The translations under genes and the position numbers were made by a program. DNA of 64,000 bases from Bacteriovoracaceae bacterium (GTDB lineage: Bacteria; Bdellovibrionota; Bacteriovoracia; Bacteriovoracales; Bacteriovoracaceae), in contig JAMPXB010000012.1 of NCBI GenBank assembly GCA_023701435.1, positions 1 to 64,000 on the forward strand, given 5' to 3'. Under the pieces are notes generated by a model, which was given only the letters and a program-made list of their open reading frames with translations, did not search any database and had not been told where the DNA came from. Numbering within the stretch: position 1 is the stretch's first letter; the number at the start of each line of letters is the position of its first letter. Positions 33,580 to 42,679 of this stretch are shown here, piece by piece.

Positions 33580-35043
33580 TTCGCCCGATAAGTCTTTAGT
33601 GACTTCATTACCATCATGATACATCAGCACCGGCTGGAAACATGAATCAACCGCTTTCCAGGCCACATGATCGGGACTAATAGTGTGCCTTCCCATTTCA
33701 CGATCAGTGGGCCACTCAAATTGATCAAAGACCTGATAGACAAGCTCTGAACAAACGATCGAACTCTCCGTTTCGACATCAAAGTTGAAATCATAAGGAC
33801 GTCCAATGAGATTCAGCGCCTTCAGAATGTGATCTGCAGGATTTTTAATATTGTTAGGTTGAACAACCACCAGATCATCTATATCCATGAAATTTTCTAA
33901 GGTGTTCATGGTGACTCCTGGTTTTCGTAAAGCTTCAACCACGAGCTTCCCTTGGGACATTTTTTCCAGGAAAGGAAGAATCTTCGGATGATCGAGAAGT
34001 GAAATTTCCTTGCCTTGATATTCCACTTTCATTTCCATCAACTCTTCAGGTCTTCCCAGCCAAATGGCCACATGTCCATAAAAGCCAGGTATAAATTGAT
34101 CCGTCAGACGAAAGGGAGTTTTCTCAAAAAGAATATCCAGGGGTCTTAGCTTCTTCTTCATCCTCGCCATCGCCTTAGGGTCTTGGGCAAGTTTTTTTAA
34201 TTTTCCTTCACGGGACTGAATTTGTCCGATGGCATTGCCGAAAACTTCACTCAGGCGCCCCATTATTTTTTCCAGAGCATCGGTGAGTTCTGCATGAGTT
34301 AAGATCGTGCTCAGAAGCATGATGCTGCGGATTTTGTAGGACTGATCTTTCTCTGCCATTCTGGCGGCAGTAAATGATTTTTCAAGGTACTGCTCAAAAA
34401 ATGATTCAGCGTCATCCCTATAGGCTTCACTTTGTTTGAGAAATTTTAAGTCAATCTCTGTCCGCTTCCAGTTCTTTGGATCAAGTGCGACCTTGAAAGT
34501 GTCCAAAAAAAGATGACCATCGCTTCCCATATCGGAAATTAAAATGGATCTCATCTTTTTGGCCTTCGCCAGGGGAACTGATAAACGAAAAAAGCTGTCA
34601 TACATCACCAGTTTCGTCACAGCACTGATAAAAACACTTTCAATAAACTGGGCAGATTTGGCTTCGTTCTTTTTAAGAGAAATGGAGATATTTCCGAATC
34701 CTGCTTTAAGAGAATGAGGTTTATTATTCTCAATGACGAAAGTCCGGCCTTTGATCTTATCGTGTAGCGGAAGAAGATACTCAAAAGCTTCCCTCTTCCA
34801 GGCTTCGAGGTTTCTAAAAAGTTCTTTTAATTTCGCAATGTCTTTGACCGACATCGGCCGGTGACAGTTGGGAATGATCCCCAACTCACAAGAGCGAGTG
34901 TCCATAAATTCCATGAGTTCATCATTGGTGCGAAGCCCCCCGGCGAGGATCTCCTCTGCGGTATCCCGCTCGCTGAAGGCATAGGTTCCAGAGGCAAGAC
35001 TAAAAAAAAACAGGGCCAGGGCCCATCGACAAAAAAACATCAT
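33517..35043 (-). CDS. YiiX/YebB-like NlpC/P60 permuted papain-fold protein, secreted
   Basis: 508 residues with signal peptide (MMFFCRWALALFFFSLASG). N-terminal 320 residues helical and unrecognised. The C-terminal domain has GFYGHVAIWLG (catalytic His) and, 100 residues later, IVCSELVYQVF (catalytic Cys): the permuted order of YiiX-like enzymes. Such proteins are cysteine amidases or lipid hydrolases. The neighbouring gene is also a candidate lipid amidase, but convergent. Confidence 0.75.
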   Translation of the reverse strand: MMFFCRWALALFFFSLASGTYAFSERDTAEEILAGGLRTNDELMEFMDTRSCELGIIPNCHRPMSVKDIAKLKELFRNLEAWKREAFEYLLPLHDKIKGRTFVIENNKPHSLKAGFGNISISLKKNEAKSAQFIESVFISAVTKLVMYDSFFRLSVPLAKAKKMRSILISDMGSDGHLFLDTFKVALDPKNWKRTEIDLKFLKQSEAYRDDAESFFEQYLEKSFTAARMAEKDQSYKIRSIMLLSTILTHAELTDALEKIMGRLSEVFGNAIGQIQSREGKLKKLAQDPKAMARMKKKLRPLDILFEKTPFRLTDQFIPGFYGHVAIWLGRPEELMEMKVEYQGKEISLLDHPKILPFLEKMSQGKLVVEALRKPGVTMNTLENFMDIDDLVVVQPNNIKNPADHILKALNLIGRPYDFNFDVETESSIVCSELVYQVFDQFEWPTDREMGRHTISPDHVAWKAVDSCFQPVLMYHDGNEVTKDLSGELKRLLERRGGISYVPSGNCL

Positions 35044-35110
35044 TACTATTCATCCTTGAATAAGTTCTTAGACTAGGATTTCAATTCGAATGAAAGGAGT
35101 CAACTTTTGC

Positions 35111-35138
35111 TTGTCCTACTTAAAAGGTCAGCTATACT
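35111..35138 (+). promoter_or_regulatory. Promoter of the parvulin gene, leaderless spacing
   Basis: TTGTCC (35111-35116), 16-base spacer, TATACT (35133-35138). Only six bases separate the -10 from ATG 35145, and no Shine-Dalgarno sequence precedes it. Confidence 0.6.
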
Positions 35139-35144
35139 AAACTG

Positions 35145-35411
35145 ATGAAATTAAAAGCTAAGCATATTTTGGTAGATCACGAATACGAGGCAAAGGACAT
35201 TCTAAGAAAGCTCGAGGAAGGGAAAAGTTTTGAGGAGCTGGCAAAAGACTACTCTCTTTGCGGTTCTGCCCCTTCTGGTGGAGACCTGGGTGAATTTCCC
35301 AAAGGAAGAATGGTTCCGGCCTTTGAAAAGGCACTGCTCGCCTTAAGGCCGGATGAGGTTTCAGGAATTGTGAAAACCCAGTTTGGTTTTCACATCATCA
35401 AACGTTTATAG
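35145..35411 (+). CDS. Parvulin-type peptidyl-prolyl isomerase (cytoplasmic, PpiC-like)
   Basis: 88 residues, a bare parvulin domain without signal peptide. Conserved KAKHILV, SLCGSAPSGGDLGEF, MVPAFEKALLAL and TQFGFHIIKRL all match PpiC. It catalyses cis-trans isomerisation of X-Pro bonds in the cytoplasm. TAG stop abuts the TAA of the convergent CoA-transferase gene. Confidence 0.95.
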   Translation: MKLKAKHILVDHEYEAKDILRKLEEGKSFEELAKDYSLCGSAPSGGDLGEFPKGRMVPAFEKALLALRPDEVSGIVKTQFGFHIIKRL

Positions 35412-36671
35412 TTTTTGCTTGATCTCATGCCACTCTTTAGCAAGCTTTTCCCGATGATCGGGATGAGCAATACTTATAAGTGCCTGGGCCCTTTCATTAA
35501 GGGTTTTTCCGAATAAATTGACGGCCCCGTATTCGGTCACTACGTGGTGAACGTGAGCGCGAGTTGTAACAACTCCTGCTCCTGGTTTAAGGCTCGAAAC
35601 AATTCGGGATATTCCCTTAGGAGAAGCTGATGTCATGGCAAAAATGGGTTTCCCATCATCAGAGAGAGCAGCTGCTCGCATAAAGTCCATCTGTCCGCCA
35701 ACACCAGAGATGATTCGGTGACCGATGGAATCGGCACACACTTGTCCGGTCAAATCAATTTCAACTGCTGAGTTGATAGCTGTCACTTTAGGATTTTTAA
35801 TAATATTGATTGGATAATTAACGTAGGTTGTTTCCATGTTAATCACAGACATGTTGTCATTGGTGAAATCATAGAGTTCCTGAGATCCAATAAGGAATGC
35901 CGAGGTAGAAATTCCGTTCTGTAGAACTTTTTTAGAGTTATTAATAACTCCCCTCTTAATCAGGTCATAAGCCCCATCGGACCACATTTCAGTATGAAGA
36001 CCCAAATTTTTGTGAGTTCTAAGGTTGGCAGCGACAGCATTCGGTATTGAACCAATTCCCAATTGGATAGTGGCCCCATCCTCAACCAAGGCGGCAACAT
36101 TTTTACCAATCAACATTTCAACTTCAGAAAGTTGCTGAGGCTTACTGACATAAATTGGCGTTGAAAGCTCTACTCCAAAGTCGATGTCATTAACATGGAT
36201 AAAGCCCGTTCCATGAATACGAGGCATTTGATCATTGATGTGTGCAATAACTAAATCGGCACACTCGACAGCGGCCTTAGCAACGTCCACACTCACTCCC
36301 AGAGAGACGAAGCCATGTTTATCCGGAGGTGAGACTTGGATAAGGGCAACATCTACTTTCTTAATGCCTCTTTTAAAAAGAAGCGGGATTTCTGAAAGAA
36401 AAACAGGAACGTAATCAATTCTCTCATAATCAAGCTTACCTCTAAGGTTCTTACCGGTAAAAAGACTGGTGATTTTAAATTCCGGATGTCCGGCATAAAA
36501 ACATTCACCCTCAGTGTGGATATGAATCATTTCCATATTTTTTAGATCATTACGTTCAAGCATGAGTGTGCGAAGCATTTCTACTGGAGTCGCCGCTGCA
36601 CCATGAACAAAAATAGCTGAGTTGGATTTGATATGCTTTAAGGCTTCTGAAAAGCTAGACATTAACTTCAT
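35406..36671 (-). CDS. Acetyl-CoA hydrolase/4-hydroxybutyrate CoA-transferase family protein
   Basis: 421 residues, full length for the Cat2/AbfT subfamily. Catalytic Glu in GLHTEMWSDG, GVGGQMDFMRAA, and C-terminal TTRAHVHHVVTEYGAVNLFG are all conserved. The enzyme moves CoA between acyl groups through a glutamyl-CoA thioester. Which acids it uses cannot be told from sequence; acetyl-CoA is the usual donor. GGGAGT precedes the ATG; own transcription unit. Confidence 0.92.
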   Translation of the reverse strand: MKLMSSFSEALKHIKSNSAIFVHGAAATPVEMLRTLMLERNDLKNMEMIHIHTEGECFYAGHPEFKITSLFTGKNLRGKLDYERIDYVPVFLSEIPLLFKRGIKKVDVALIQVSPPDKHGFVSLGVSVDVAKAAVECADLVIAHINDQMPRIHGTGFIHVNDIDFGVELSTPIYVSKPQQLSEVEMLIGKNVAALVEDGATIQLGIGSIPNAVAANLRTHKNLGLHTEMWSDGAYDLIKRGVINNSKKVLQNGISTSAFLIGSQELYDFTNDNMSVINMETTYVNYPINIIKNPKVTAINSAVEIDLTGQVCADSIGHRIISGVGGQMDFMRAAALSDDGKPIFAMTSASPKGISRIVSSLKPGAGVVTTRAHVHHVVTEYGAVNLFGKTLNERAQALISIAHPDHREKLAKEWHEIKQKL

Positions 36672-36798
36672 TAAATACTCCCAAATACTGTTAGTTGGGA
36701 AATAATATCGAATCTTTTAAGAATGATCGAGTGTTTAGAACAATAAACTTACTATTTGGAAAAATCCTTTATATCTAATCAGGAATTTGGTTGAGCAA

Positions 36799-38607
36799 TC
36801 AAGTTTGAAAATCTTTGATGACTCTCAAAAATTCATCCCCATAATTTTCCAGCTTATTTTGACCAACCCCGTGAACCATTAAAAACTCAGAAGGATTACG
36901 GGGCAATAAAAGACACATATCATTCAGCGATTTATCATTAAAGACGATATAGGAAGGCAGATTCTTTTCTTTGGCGAGTCTATTCCGCAGAGCTTTTAAG
37001 GCTTCAAAAAGTTCATCCTGACCATGTTTGGCTTCCTTACTTTTCGAGGCTGTTTTTTTGTCTTTCTTATCAATGGTAAATTCCTGCTTTCTCAGTTGAA
37101 GCTTTTCGCCACCGGTAAGAAGTTCCAATGATTTCTTTGTTAAACACAGACTGCGATACTCCCAGGACTTAATCGCTATATAACCCTGGTTCAAAAGTTG
37201 ACGTAAAACACTGTTCCAGTGCTCCTTGGCCTTGTCCTTTCCGATTCCGTAGACAGAAAGAGTGTCGTGCTGTCTTTCACTGATTTTAGTATTCTTACAG
37301 CCTCTTATGACATCAATGATGTGTCCAGCTCCGAACATCTGCTGGGTGCGATAGATCGTTGAAAGTATTTTTTGCGCATCAATAGTCGCGTCCCATAGGA
37401 CAGGAGGCTTCATGCAGGTGTCACAAAGTCCGCAGCTTTCAAGACCATTTTCTCCGAAATATTGAAGAAGATATTTCCGTCGGCAGGCTGCCGTCTCGCC
37501 TAAAGCAAGCATGCAATCCAATTTATGCCTCGCCACTTTCTTATAGGCTTCATCGGCATCCGTTGTTTCCAGCATCTGGGAGAGCTTGACGACATCCTGA
37601 AGTCCATAGATCATCCATGCTGTTGAAGGTTTACCATCACGCCCTGCCCGTCCCGTTTCCTGATAATAACTTTCAATACTTTTTGGCAAATCCAGGTGGG
37701 CCACAAATCTCACATCCGGACGATCAATCCCCATCCCAAACGCGATGGTGGCCACCACAATGATACGGTCTTCGGAATTAAATAAATCCTGATTCTTAGA
37801 TCTTTCTTCCTGCGAAAGTCCGGCGTGATAAGGGACGGCAGGATATTTCATTTTTTTCAGGGCCTTCGCCACTCGCTCAACTTTGTCCCGGGAAAGACAA
37901 TAGACAATTCCAGTATCATTCAGGTGATGGGTCTTAATGAATTCATCAAGCTGCTTAAGTTCATCACTTCTTTCCTGAATAATATATTTAATATTCGGAC
38001 GATCAAATGAAGAAATAAAAATTTCGGGATCAGTCATTCTCAATTGATTCGTAATATCAACTCTGGTCTTGGTATCGGCAGTGGCCGTTAAGGCGATGAT
38101 TGGTACAGCGGGGAACTTAAGTTTTAATTCTCCCAGCCTGGTATAATCTTTTCTAAATTCATGTCCCCATTGGGAAACGCAATGGGCTTCATCTATTGCG
38201 ATCAAACTAATTTTTATCTGGTCAAAAAAATCAGCAAGTCCTGGAGAAAGAATGCCCTCAGGAGAAACATAAACCAGTTTAATTTTTCCCTTTAATATCT
38301 TTTCTTTTGCTTTCTGAGAATCTCTATAACTTTGGGAAGAATTTAAAAAGACGGCTTCAACGCCGGATTCTTTTAAGTTCATCACCTGATCTTGCATGAG
38401 GGAAATGAGGGGTGAAATCACCAACGTGACTCCATCCAGATAAAGAGCAGGAATCTGGTAGCAAAGAGATTTCCCACCTCCTGTTGGCATTATGGCGAGA
38501 GTGTCTTTTCCGTTCAGTACTGAATTAATAATATTATGCTGTTCCAGCCGAAAAGATGAATAACCAAATCTTTCTTTTAGAATGTGCAATAGTTCCAGCT
38601 CTCTCAT
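36799..38607 (-). CDS. recQ: ATP-dependent DNA helicase RecQ
   Basis: 602 residues. Helicase core with Walker A PTGGGKS at 41-47 and DEAH at 139-142, the aromatic-rich loop AHCVSQWGHEFRKDY, and motif VI YYQETGRAGRDG. Zinc-binding cysteines in ACRRKYLLQYFGE and CGLCDTC; winged-helix RQC domain; HRDC domain at about 525-600. Unwinds 3'-5' in recombination and repair. ATGA overlap with the preceding DUF3820 gene makes the pair an operon. Confidence 0.96.
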   Translation of the reverse strand: MRELELLHILKERFGYSSFRLEQHNIINSVLNGKDTLAIMPTGGGKSLCYQIPALYLDGVTLVISPLISLMQDQVMNLKESGVEAVFLNSSQSYRDSQKAKEKILKGKIKLVYVSPEGILSPGLADFFDQIKISLIAIDEAHCVSQWGHEFRKDYTRLGELKLKFPAVPIIALTATADTKTRVDITNQLRMTDPEIFISSFDRPNIKYIIQERSDELKQLDEFIKTHHLNDTGIVYCLSRDKVERVAKALKKMKYPAVPYHAGLSQEERSKNQDLFNSEDRIIVVATIAFGMGIDRPDVRFVAHLDLPKSIESYYQETGRAGRDGKPSTAWMIYGLQDVVKLSQMLETTDADEAYKKVARHKLDCMLALGETAACRRKYLLQYFGENGLESCGLCDTCMKPPVLWDATIDAQKILSTIYRTQQMFGAGHIIDVIRGCKNTKISERQHDTLSVYGIGKDKAKEHWNSVLRQLLNQGYIAIKSWEYRSLCLTKKSLELLTGGEKLQLRKQEFTIDKKDKKTASKSKEAKHGQDELFEALKALRNRLAKEKNLPSYIVFNDKSLNDMCLLLPRNPSEFLMVHGVGQNKLENYGDEFLRVIKDFQT

Positions 38608-38822
38608 TTGATCCTATTTTTATGAACAAGATATTCAAGCCCGTTTAATTTTATCTCATACAAGAGACCCAATAACTGACCTAATTTTCCATCAGGAAGG
38701 CCTTGGGTGTGAAACCAAACGACATACGTTTCCGGTAGGTCTATTAATGGAACTCCCTTGTACTTACCAAAGGGCATACAAGTGGTCGCTAGTTTCTCAA
38801 GGTCATTTGAATCATTTGTCAT
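38604..38822 (-). CDS. DUF3820-family protein coupled to recQ
   Basis: 72 residues from ATG 38822; an in-frame TTG at 38867 would add 15 residues and neither has a good ribosome site. Signature MPFGKYKGVPLIDLPETYVVWF and LPDGKLGQLLGLLYEIKLNG match DUF3820, small proteins that contain a nuclease-like or DNA-binding 'FGKYKG' motif. Direct coupling with recQ suggests a nucleic-acid role, which is inferred. Confidence 0.8.
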   Translation of the reverse strand: MTNDSNDLEKLATTCMPFGKYKGVPLIDLPETYVVWFHTQGLPDGKLGQLLGLLYEIKLNGLEYLVHKNRIK

Positions 38823-38966
38823 TCCTGAAACTTTATCAAAATGTTCCTGAGTAAGAAAGTTATTCAAAAATTAAAAATTAATGCAGCCTTAAATACGCCA
38901 TCTGGTCTAGTTCCTTCATACTTTAAATAGATGGTTCGCAGGAATCATTGAAAAACTTGGGACCTT

Positions 38967-40457
38967 ATGATTTTTAATGAAGCGTCTTTTCTTGGTGTTG
39001 CAGTACTGCTTATATTGTGCGTTCTCGCCAGTAAAGCAACGGGTCGTTTGGGAATTCCCACTTTAGTAGTTTTCCTTTGTATTGGGATGCTTGCCGGCAG
39101 TGAAGGTCCTGGAAGAATTGAGTTTAACGATACTCACTCAACTCAATCATTAGGCATTCTGGCCCTGGCCTATATTTTGTTTTCCGGGGGGCTTGATACC
39201 AAATGGAATTCCGTGAAACCGGTCATCAAAGAAGGCTTTGCTCTTGCAACTTTCGGAGTCCTCTTCACTTGTCTCTTTGTGGGAAGTTTCATTCATTACA
39301 TACTAGGTTTCACTTTACTGGAAAGTTTTCTGGTCGGTGCCATTATCTCATCTACTGACGCTGGTGCTGTTTTTACCGTTCTGCGCTCCAGGAACATTCA
39401 TTTGAAAGGGAATTTAAAACCACTCCTCGAGCTGGAAAGTGGCTCCAACGATCCTATGGCCGTTTTCTTAACCACCGCTTTTCTGCAGATGATGTTGATT
39501 CCAAGTTTTAAACTTCCGGATATGATACCTCTTTTATTCCAACAAATGCTAACTGGTGCCCTTGTAGGATACGTTCTCGGCATCTCTATTTCTTGGCTTT
39601 TTAATAAGATTAAACTGCACATAGAAGGCCTCTATATTGTTCTTTCCATTGCTCTGGTCATCTTTATTTATTCCCTAACCCAATCATTAAAGGGAAATGG
39701 TTTCCTTGCGGTTTATATCTCCGGCGTTGTCCTGGGAAATCATAATTTTGTCTTCAAGAAATCCCTCACTCTTTTGCATGACGGGCTTTCCTGGCTCATG
39801 CAAAGTGTGATGTTTTTAACTTTAGGACTTTTAGTTTATCCAAGCCAGATTCTGGATGTTGCTGGCGAAGGGATGCTTATAGCATCCTTTATGATTATAA
39901 TTGCCCGCCCTCTCAGTGTTCATCTGGCACTGGCATTTTCCAAACTTAGCTTTAAAGAAAAGGCCCTGGTATCCTGGGTAGGACTCAGAGGTTCAGTCCC
40001 GGTTATTATGGCAACATATCCATTAGTTGCCGGGATAGATCGCGCTGGCCTTATTTTTAACATTGTCTTTTTTGTGGCATTAAGCTCTCTTATCATTCAG
40101 GGCACAACTATTCCGATCGTATCGAAATGGTTAAATGTCCATGATCCTTTCGCACCCTTAAAACGTAATTATTCATCAACCCCCGGTCATTTAAAAGATA
40201 TAGTGACTGTTGAAATTCCACGAAATTCCCCTTTGGTCGACAAAACCATCATTGATTTGGGGCTACCCCACAACAAGGTGCTAATCGTCGGTATAGAACG
40301 CAATGGTGAGGTTATTATTCCTCGAGGCAGCACAACTTTAGAAAGAGAAGATAAGATTTCCATAATGGCCGATGATGAGTCTCTGGCCAATTTTTATGAA
40401 ATGCTTTGCGCCCCTAAAATGGAGCACCATAAAAATCCACCAGATTACCTTCACTAA
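38967..40457 (+). CDS. CPA1-family K+(or Na+)/H+ antiporter, NhaP2/CvrA-like
   Basis: 496 residues: about 12 membrane helices, transport motif ISSTDAGAVFTVLRSR with two acidic residues and ELESGSNDPMAVFL with the ion-binding Asn-Asp pair, then a cytoplasmic RCK_C/TrkA_C domain (about 405-490; VEIPRNSPLVDKTI, VLIVGIERNGEVIIPRGST). Works in pH and cation homeostasis in the inner membrane. The NhaP2 subfamily prefers K+; this is family knowledge, not shown by the sequence. Confidence 0.9.
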   Translation: MIFNEASFLGVAVLLILCVLASKATGRLGIPTLVVFLCIGMLAGSEGPGRIEFNDTHSTQSLGILALAYILFSGGLDTKWNSVKPVIKEGFALATFGVLFTCLFVGSFIHYILGFTLLESFLVGAIISSTDAGAVFTVLRSRNIHLKGNLKPLLELESGSNDPMAVFLTTAFLQMMLIPSFKLPDMIPLLFQQMLTGALVGYVLGISISWLFNKIKLHIEGLYIVLSIALVIFIYSLTQSLKGNGFLAVYISGVVLGNHNFVFKKSLTLLHDGLSWLMQSVMFLTLGLLVYPSQILDVAGEGMLIASFMIIIARPLSVHLALAFSKLSFKEKALVSWVGLRGSVPVIMATYPLVAGIDRAGLIFNIVFFVALSSLIIQGTTIPIVSKWLNVHDPFAPLKRNYSSTPGHLKDIVTVEIPRNSPLVDKTIIDLGLPHNKVLIVGIERNGEVIIPRGSTTLEREDKISIMADDESLANFYEMLCAPKMEHHKNPPDYLH

Positions 40458-40528
40458 GGAGCTTTTTATGTAAAAACTCTAAAATTTTTACCTTGCCACT
40501 ACCCTTACCCTGTCGAGATTTATAGAAC

Positions 40529-41671
40529 ATGTGGGTGAATAAACTAATTCTAAGTATACTCATTTCCCAGGTGCTGGCGCTTTCTCTTTGTGCCCAGGAC
40601 TTCACGACTCAAATGAAGGAAGCCTACCTGGCAACCGACAAGAACTATGATATAGACTGCCGCTACGCTTTTAACAAAAAATTCAAACTCATTACTCCTA
40701 GCTCAGAAACAATCAAGGGCTTTGACTTTATTCAAAGAAATTTTCTTCTTGAGGATGGCACCAGAACAGTAAACATGTCTTTTACTCTCCGGGAGATAAA
40801 TAATAAATTTGAATACACTATTTTATTTGATGACAAATTCATCTCTCAGAACCGCCTTGCAAAGCGCGAGTTTTATATTTCACCCGTCAGAGACCTTGAA
40901 TTTTCAAAAGAGTTTGAGACCTCCCAGATTGTCTGTGGGGTAAATTTTGCTTATGCTTATCCCCATTCCCTCAATGATGGTCATTATCATATCAGTGTTC
41001 ACCCTCATAAAATTTATGACTGGCAGTCTCTGTTAAAAAAACAGATCGAAAGTTATTTAAGTAATATTAATTATCAGTCATTGATTCTACTGGAAACTGG
41101 CAACTACCGTGGGAATCTCGTCAATATATCAGCTTTTTTAAAAGGCGATGATTATCAACTTCCCCAAGTCTTTTACGCCAGCGAGCTTGATCAGGTTTCT
41201 ACGGCAACTCCAATCATCGTCTCACCCGCCGGGCACAATCGCTATGATGTCAAGGCTCAAACTGAACTAAATATTACCTTTAGCGGTGGCAATCATAACT
41301 ACTGCATCTGGAATAACACCCGGGAAATTCTTGAGTCCTTCATGCGCTCAAACTCAAGTGCCAAAGTCACTGTCTATTATGATACAAAATCGATTGTGGC
41401 CCAGACCCGTGGAATAGAAGGTTTTAAATTCAATTTTCCACAGAGCGATATCAATCGTTCGAATCTCTTAGTTAATCTTTTTGCAAACAAAAAAAATACT
41501 CTCACCTATCATTCAAATTATCACCGCTACTTTAAAGGAATCTTCTTTAAAGAGTTTCTTGGTATGTTTAAAACTGTTAAATTAACTTATCAGGCCGTTG
41601 ATTATAGTTCATCAGACATCATTCAGGGTCAGGGTGAGCGTGAACTCGAAATAAACCTCATCTATCTCTAA
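40529..41671 (+). CDS. Secreted protein of unknown function
   Basis: 380 residues with signal peptide (MWVNKLILSILISQVLALSLCA), then a Tyr/Asn/Phe-rich beta-type protein without recognised domain. Four or five Cys. It lies between two cation antiporters but has no link to them by motif. No clear ribosome site before ATG 40529. Confidence 0.65.
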   Translation: MWVNKLILSILISQVLALSLCAQDFTTQMKEAYLATDKNYDIDCRYAFNKKFKLITPSSETIKGFDFIQRNFLLEDGTRTVNMSFTLREINNKFEYTILFDDKFISQNRLAKREFYISPVRDLEFSKEFETSQIVCGVNFAYAYPHSLNDGHYHISVHPHKIYDWQSLLKKQIESYLSNINYQSLILLETGNYRGNLVNISAFLKGDDYQLPQVFYASELDQVSTATPIIVSPAGHNRYDVKAQTELNITFSGGNHNYCIWNNTREILESFMRSNSSAKVTVYYDTKSIVAQTRGIEGFKFNFPQSDINRSNLLVNLFANKKNTLTYHSNYHRYFKGIFFKEFLGMFKTVKLTYQAVDYSSSDIIQGQGERELEINLIYL

Positions 41672-41756
41672 TCACCATACCTTTTAACTTACATTTGGAT
41701 TTAAGGCGAAAAGAAGCTATGATTCTTTCGTCCGGTACTTGTCGTCGGAGGATGGA

Positions 41757-42605
41757 TTGGCGCCTTTCAGTTTTAAAAATACAAAGTTCTGGCTGGATCT
41801 ATTCGTTTTGAGTATTTTCTGGTTTCTTTCTCTTTATATTCCGAAAGAATACACCATCTTTAATTTGGTCTCATGGTCAGTATTTTTTAAAATCATCGCT
41901 CTCTTGGCATCCCTTGAAGTCATCGGTTTCTTTGCTATTTTTTTTCTCAGTGAAAGAAGCAGTATCATGTTTCAGGGCTTTTTTGGCGGTTTTGTTTCCA
42001 GCACGGCGACCTTTCTTCATTTCACCCAAGGGGAAGAATTTAAACAGAACCATCCTCGTTCGGTTTCTAGGGCCCTTCTTCTTGCCTCGATGGCAATGCT
42101 TCTTGAAGGTGTTTTCTTTATTCTCACTTTAAGTACAAAGGACGCCTTGGCTTTATCCCGTCCTTTTATTATTCAGTTTTTAGTTCTGATGATAATGGTC
42201 ATTGCCTTAAAATCTAAAAATTTTCCTGAGCAACCTTCCTCTGAGAGTAAGATTAAATTAAAAGAAATGATCATTTGGAAAAATGTTCTCAAATTTTCAT
42301 TACTCATGGTTGCTTTGATCTTTGCCATGAGATTTCTAACCAGCAGTTTATCGATATCCCCTGTTTTGAGTTCTTTTCTTATGTCACTCTTTGAGGCACA
42401 TGGAGTGCTTGCTGCTGCCTTATCTGAATTCGGACAAACCCAAAACAGTAATACCACTCAAGAAATCTTGATGGCCATTTTAGTCGGTAATGTCATCAGC
42501 AAAACATTTTTTGTTCTTCGTGGCCGAAATAAAACAATTAGAGGCCCGGTATTGTTCTCACTCTATTTTTCTCTCTCATTAGCGCTGCTTTCTCACCTTA
42601 TTTAA
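41757..42605 (+). CDS. DUF4010 membrane protein (MgtC-associated domain, alone)
   Basis: 282 residues from TTG 41757, chosen because GGAGG (41747-41751) stands five bases upstream. About eight membrane helices. GGFVSSTATFLHF is the DUF4010 signature usually fused behind an MgtC domain; here MgtC is absent. The last part (SLFEAHGVLAAALSEF, ILVGNVISKTFFVL) repeats the pattern. Substrate unknown, probably a small ion or lipid. Confidence 0.7.
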   Translation: MAPFSFKNTKFWLDLFVLSIFWFLSLYIPKEYTIFNLVSWSVFFKIIALLASLEVIGFFAIFFLSERSSIMFQGFFGGFVSSTATFLHFTQGEEFKQNHPRSVSRALLLASMAMLLEGVFFILTLSTKDALALSRPFIIQFLVLMIMVIALKSKNFPEQPSSESKIKLKEMIIWKNVLKFSLLMVALIFAMRFLTSSLSISPVLSSFLMSLFEAHGVLAAALSEFGQTQNSNTTQEILMAILVGNVISKTFFVLRGRNKTIRGPVLFSLYFSLSLALLSHLI

Positions 42606-42679
42606 GGGTTCACATAAATTTCATTCTAAGATAAGATATTGTTTTATCATTTCACTCTAATTCATGGCGTACAAATAAT

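Noticed and set aside
40459-40480. A/T-rich hairpin after the NhaP2-like gene as terminator
   Set aside because: The stem is short, bulged and AT-rich; too weak to claim.
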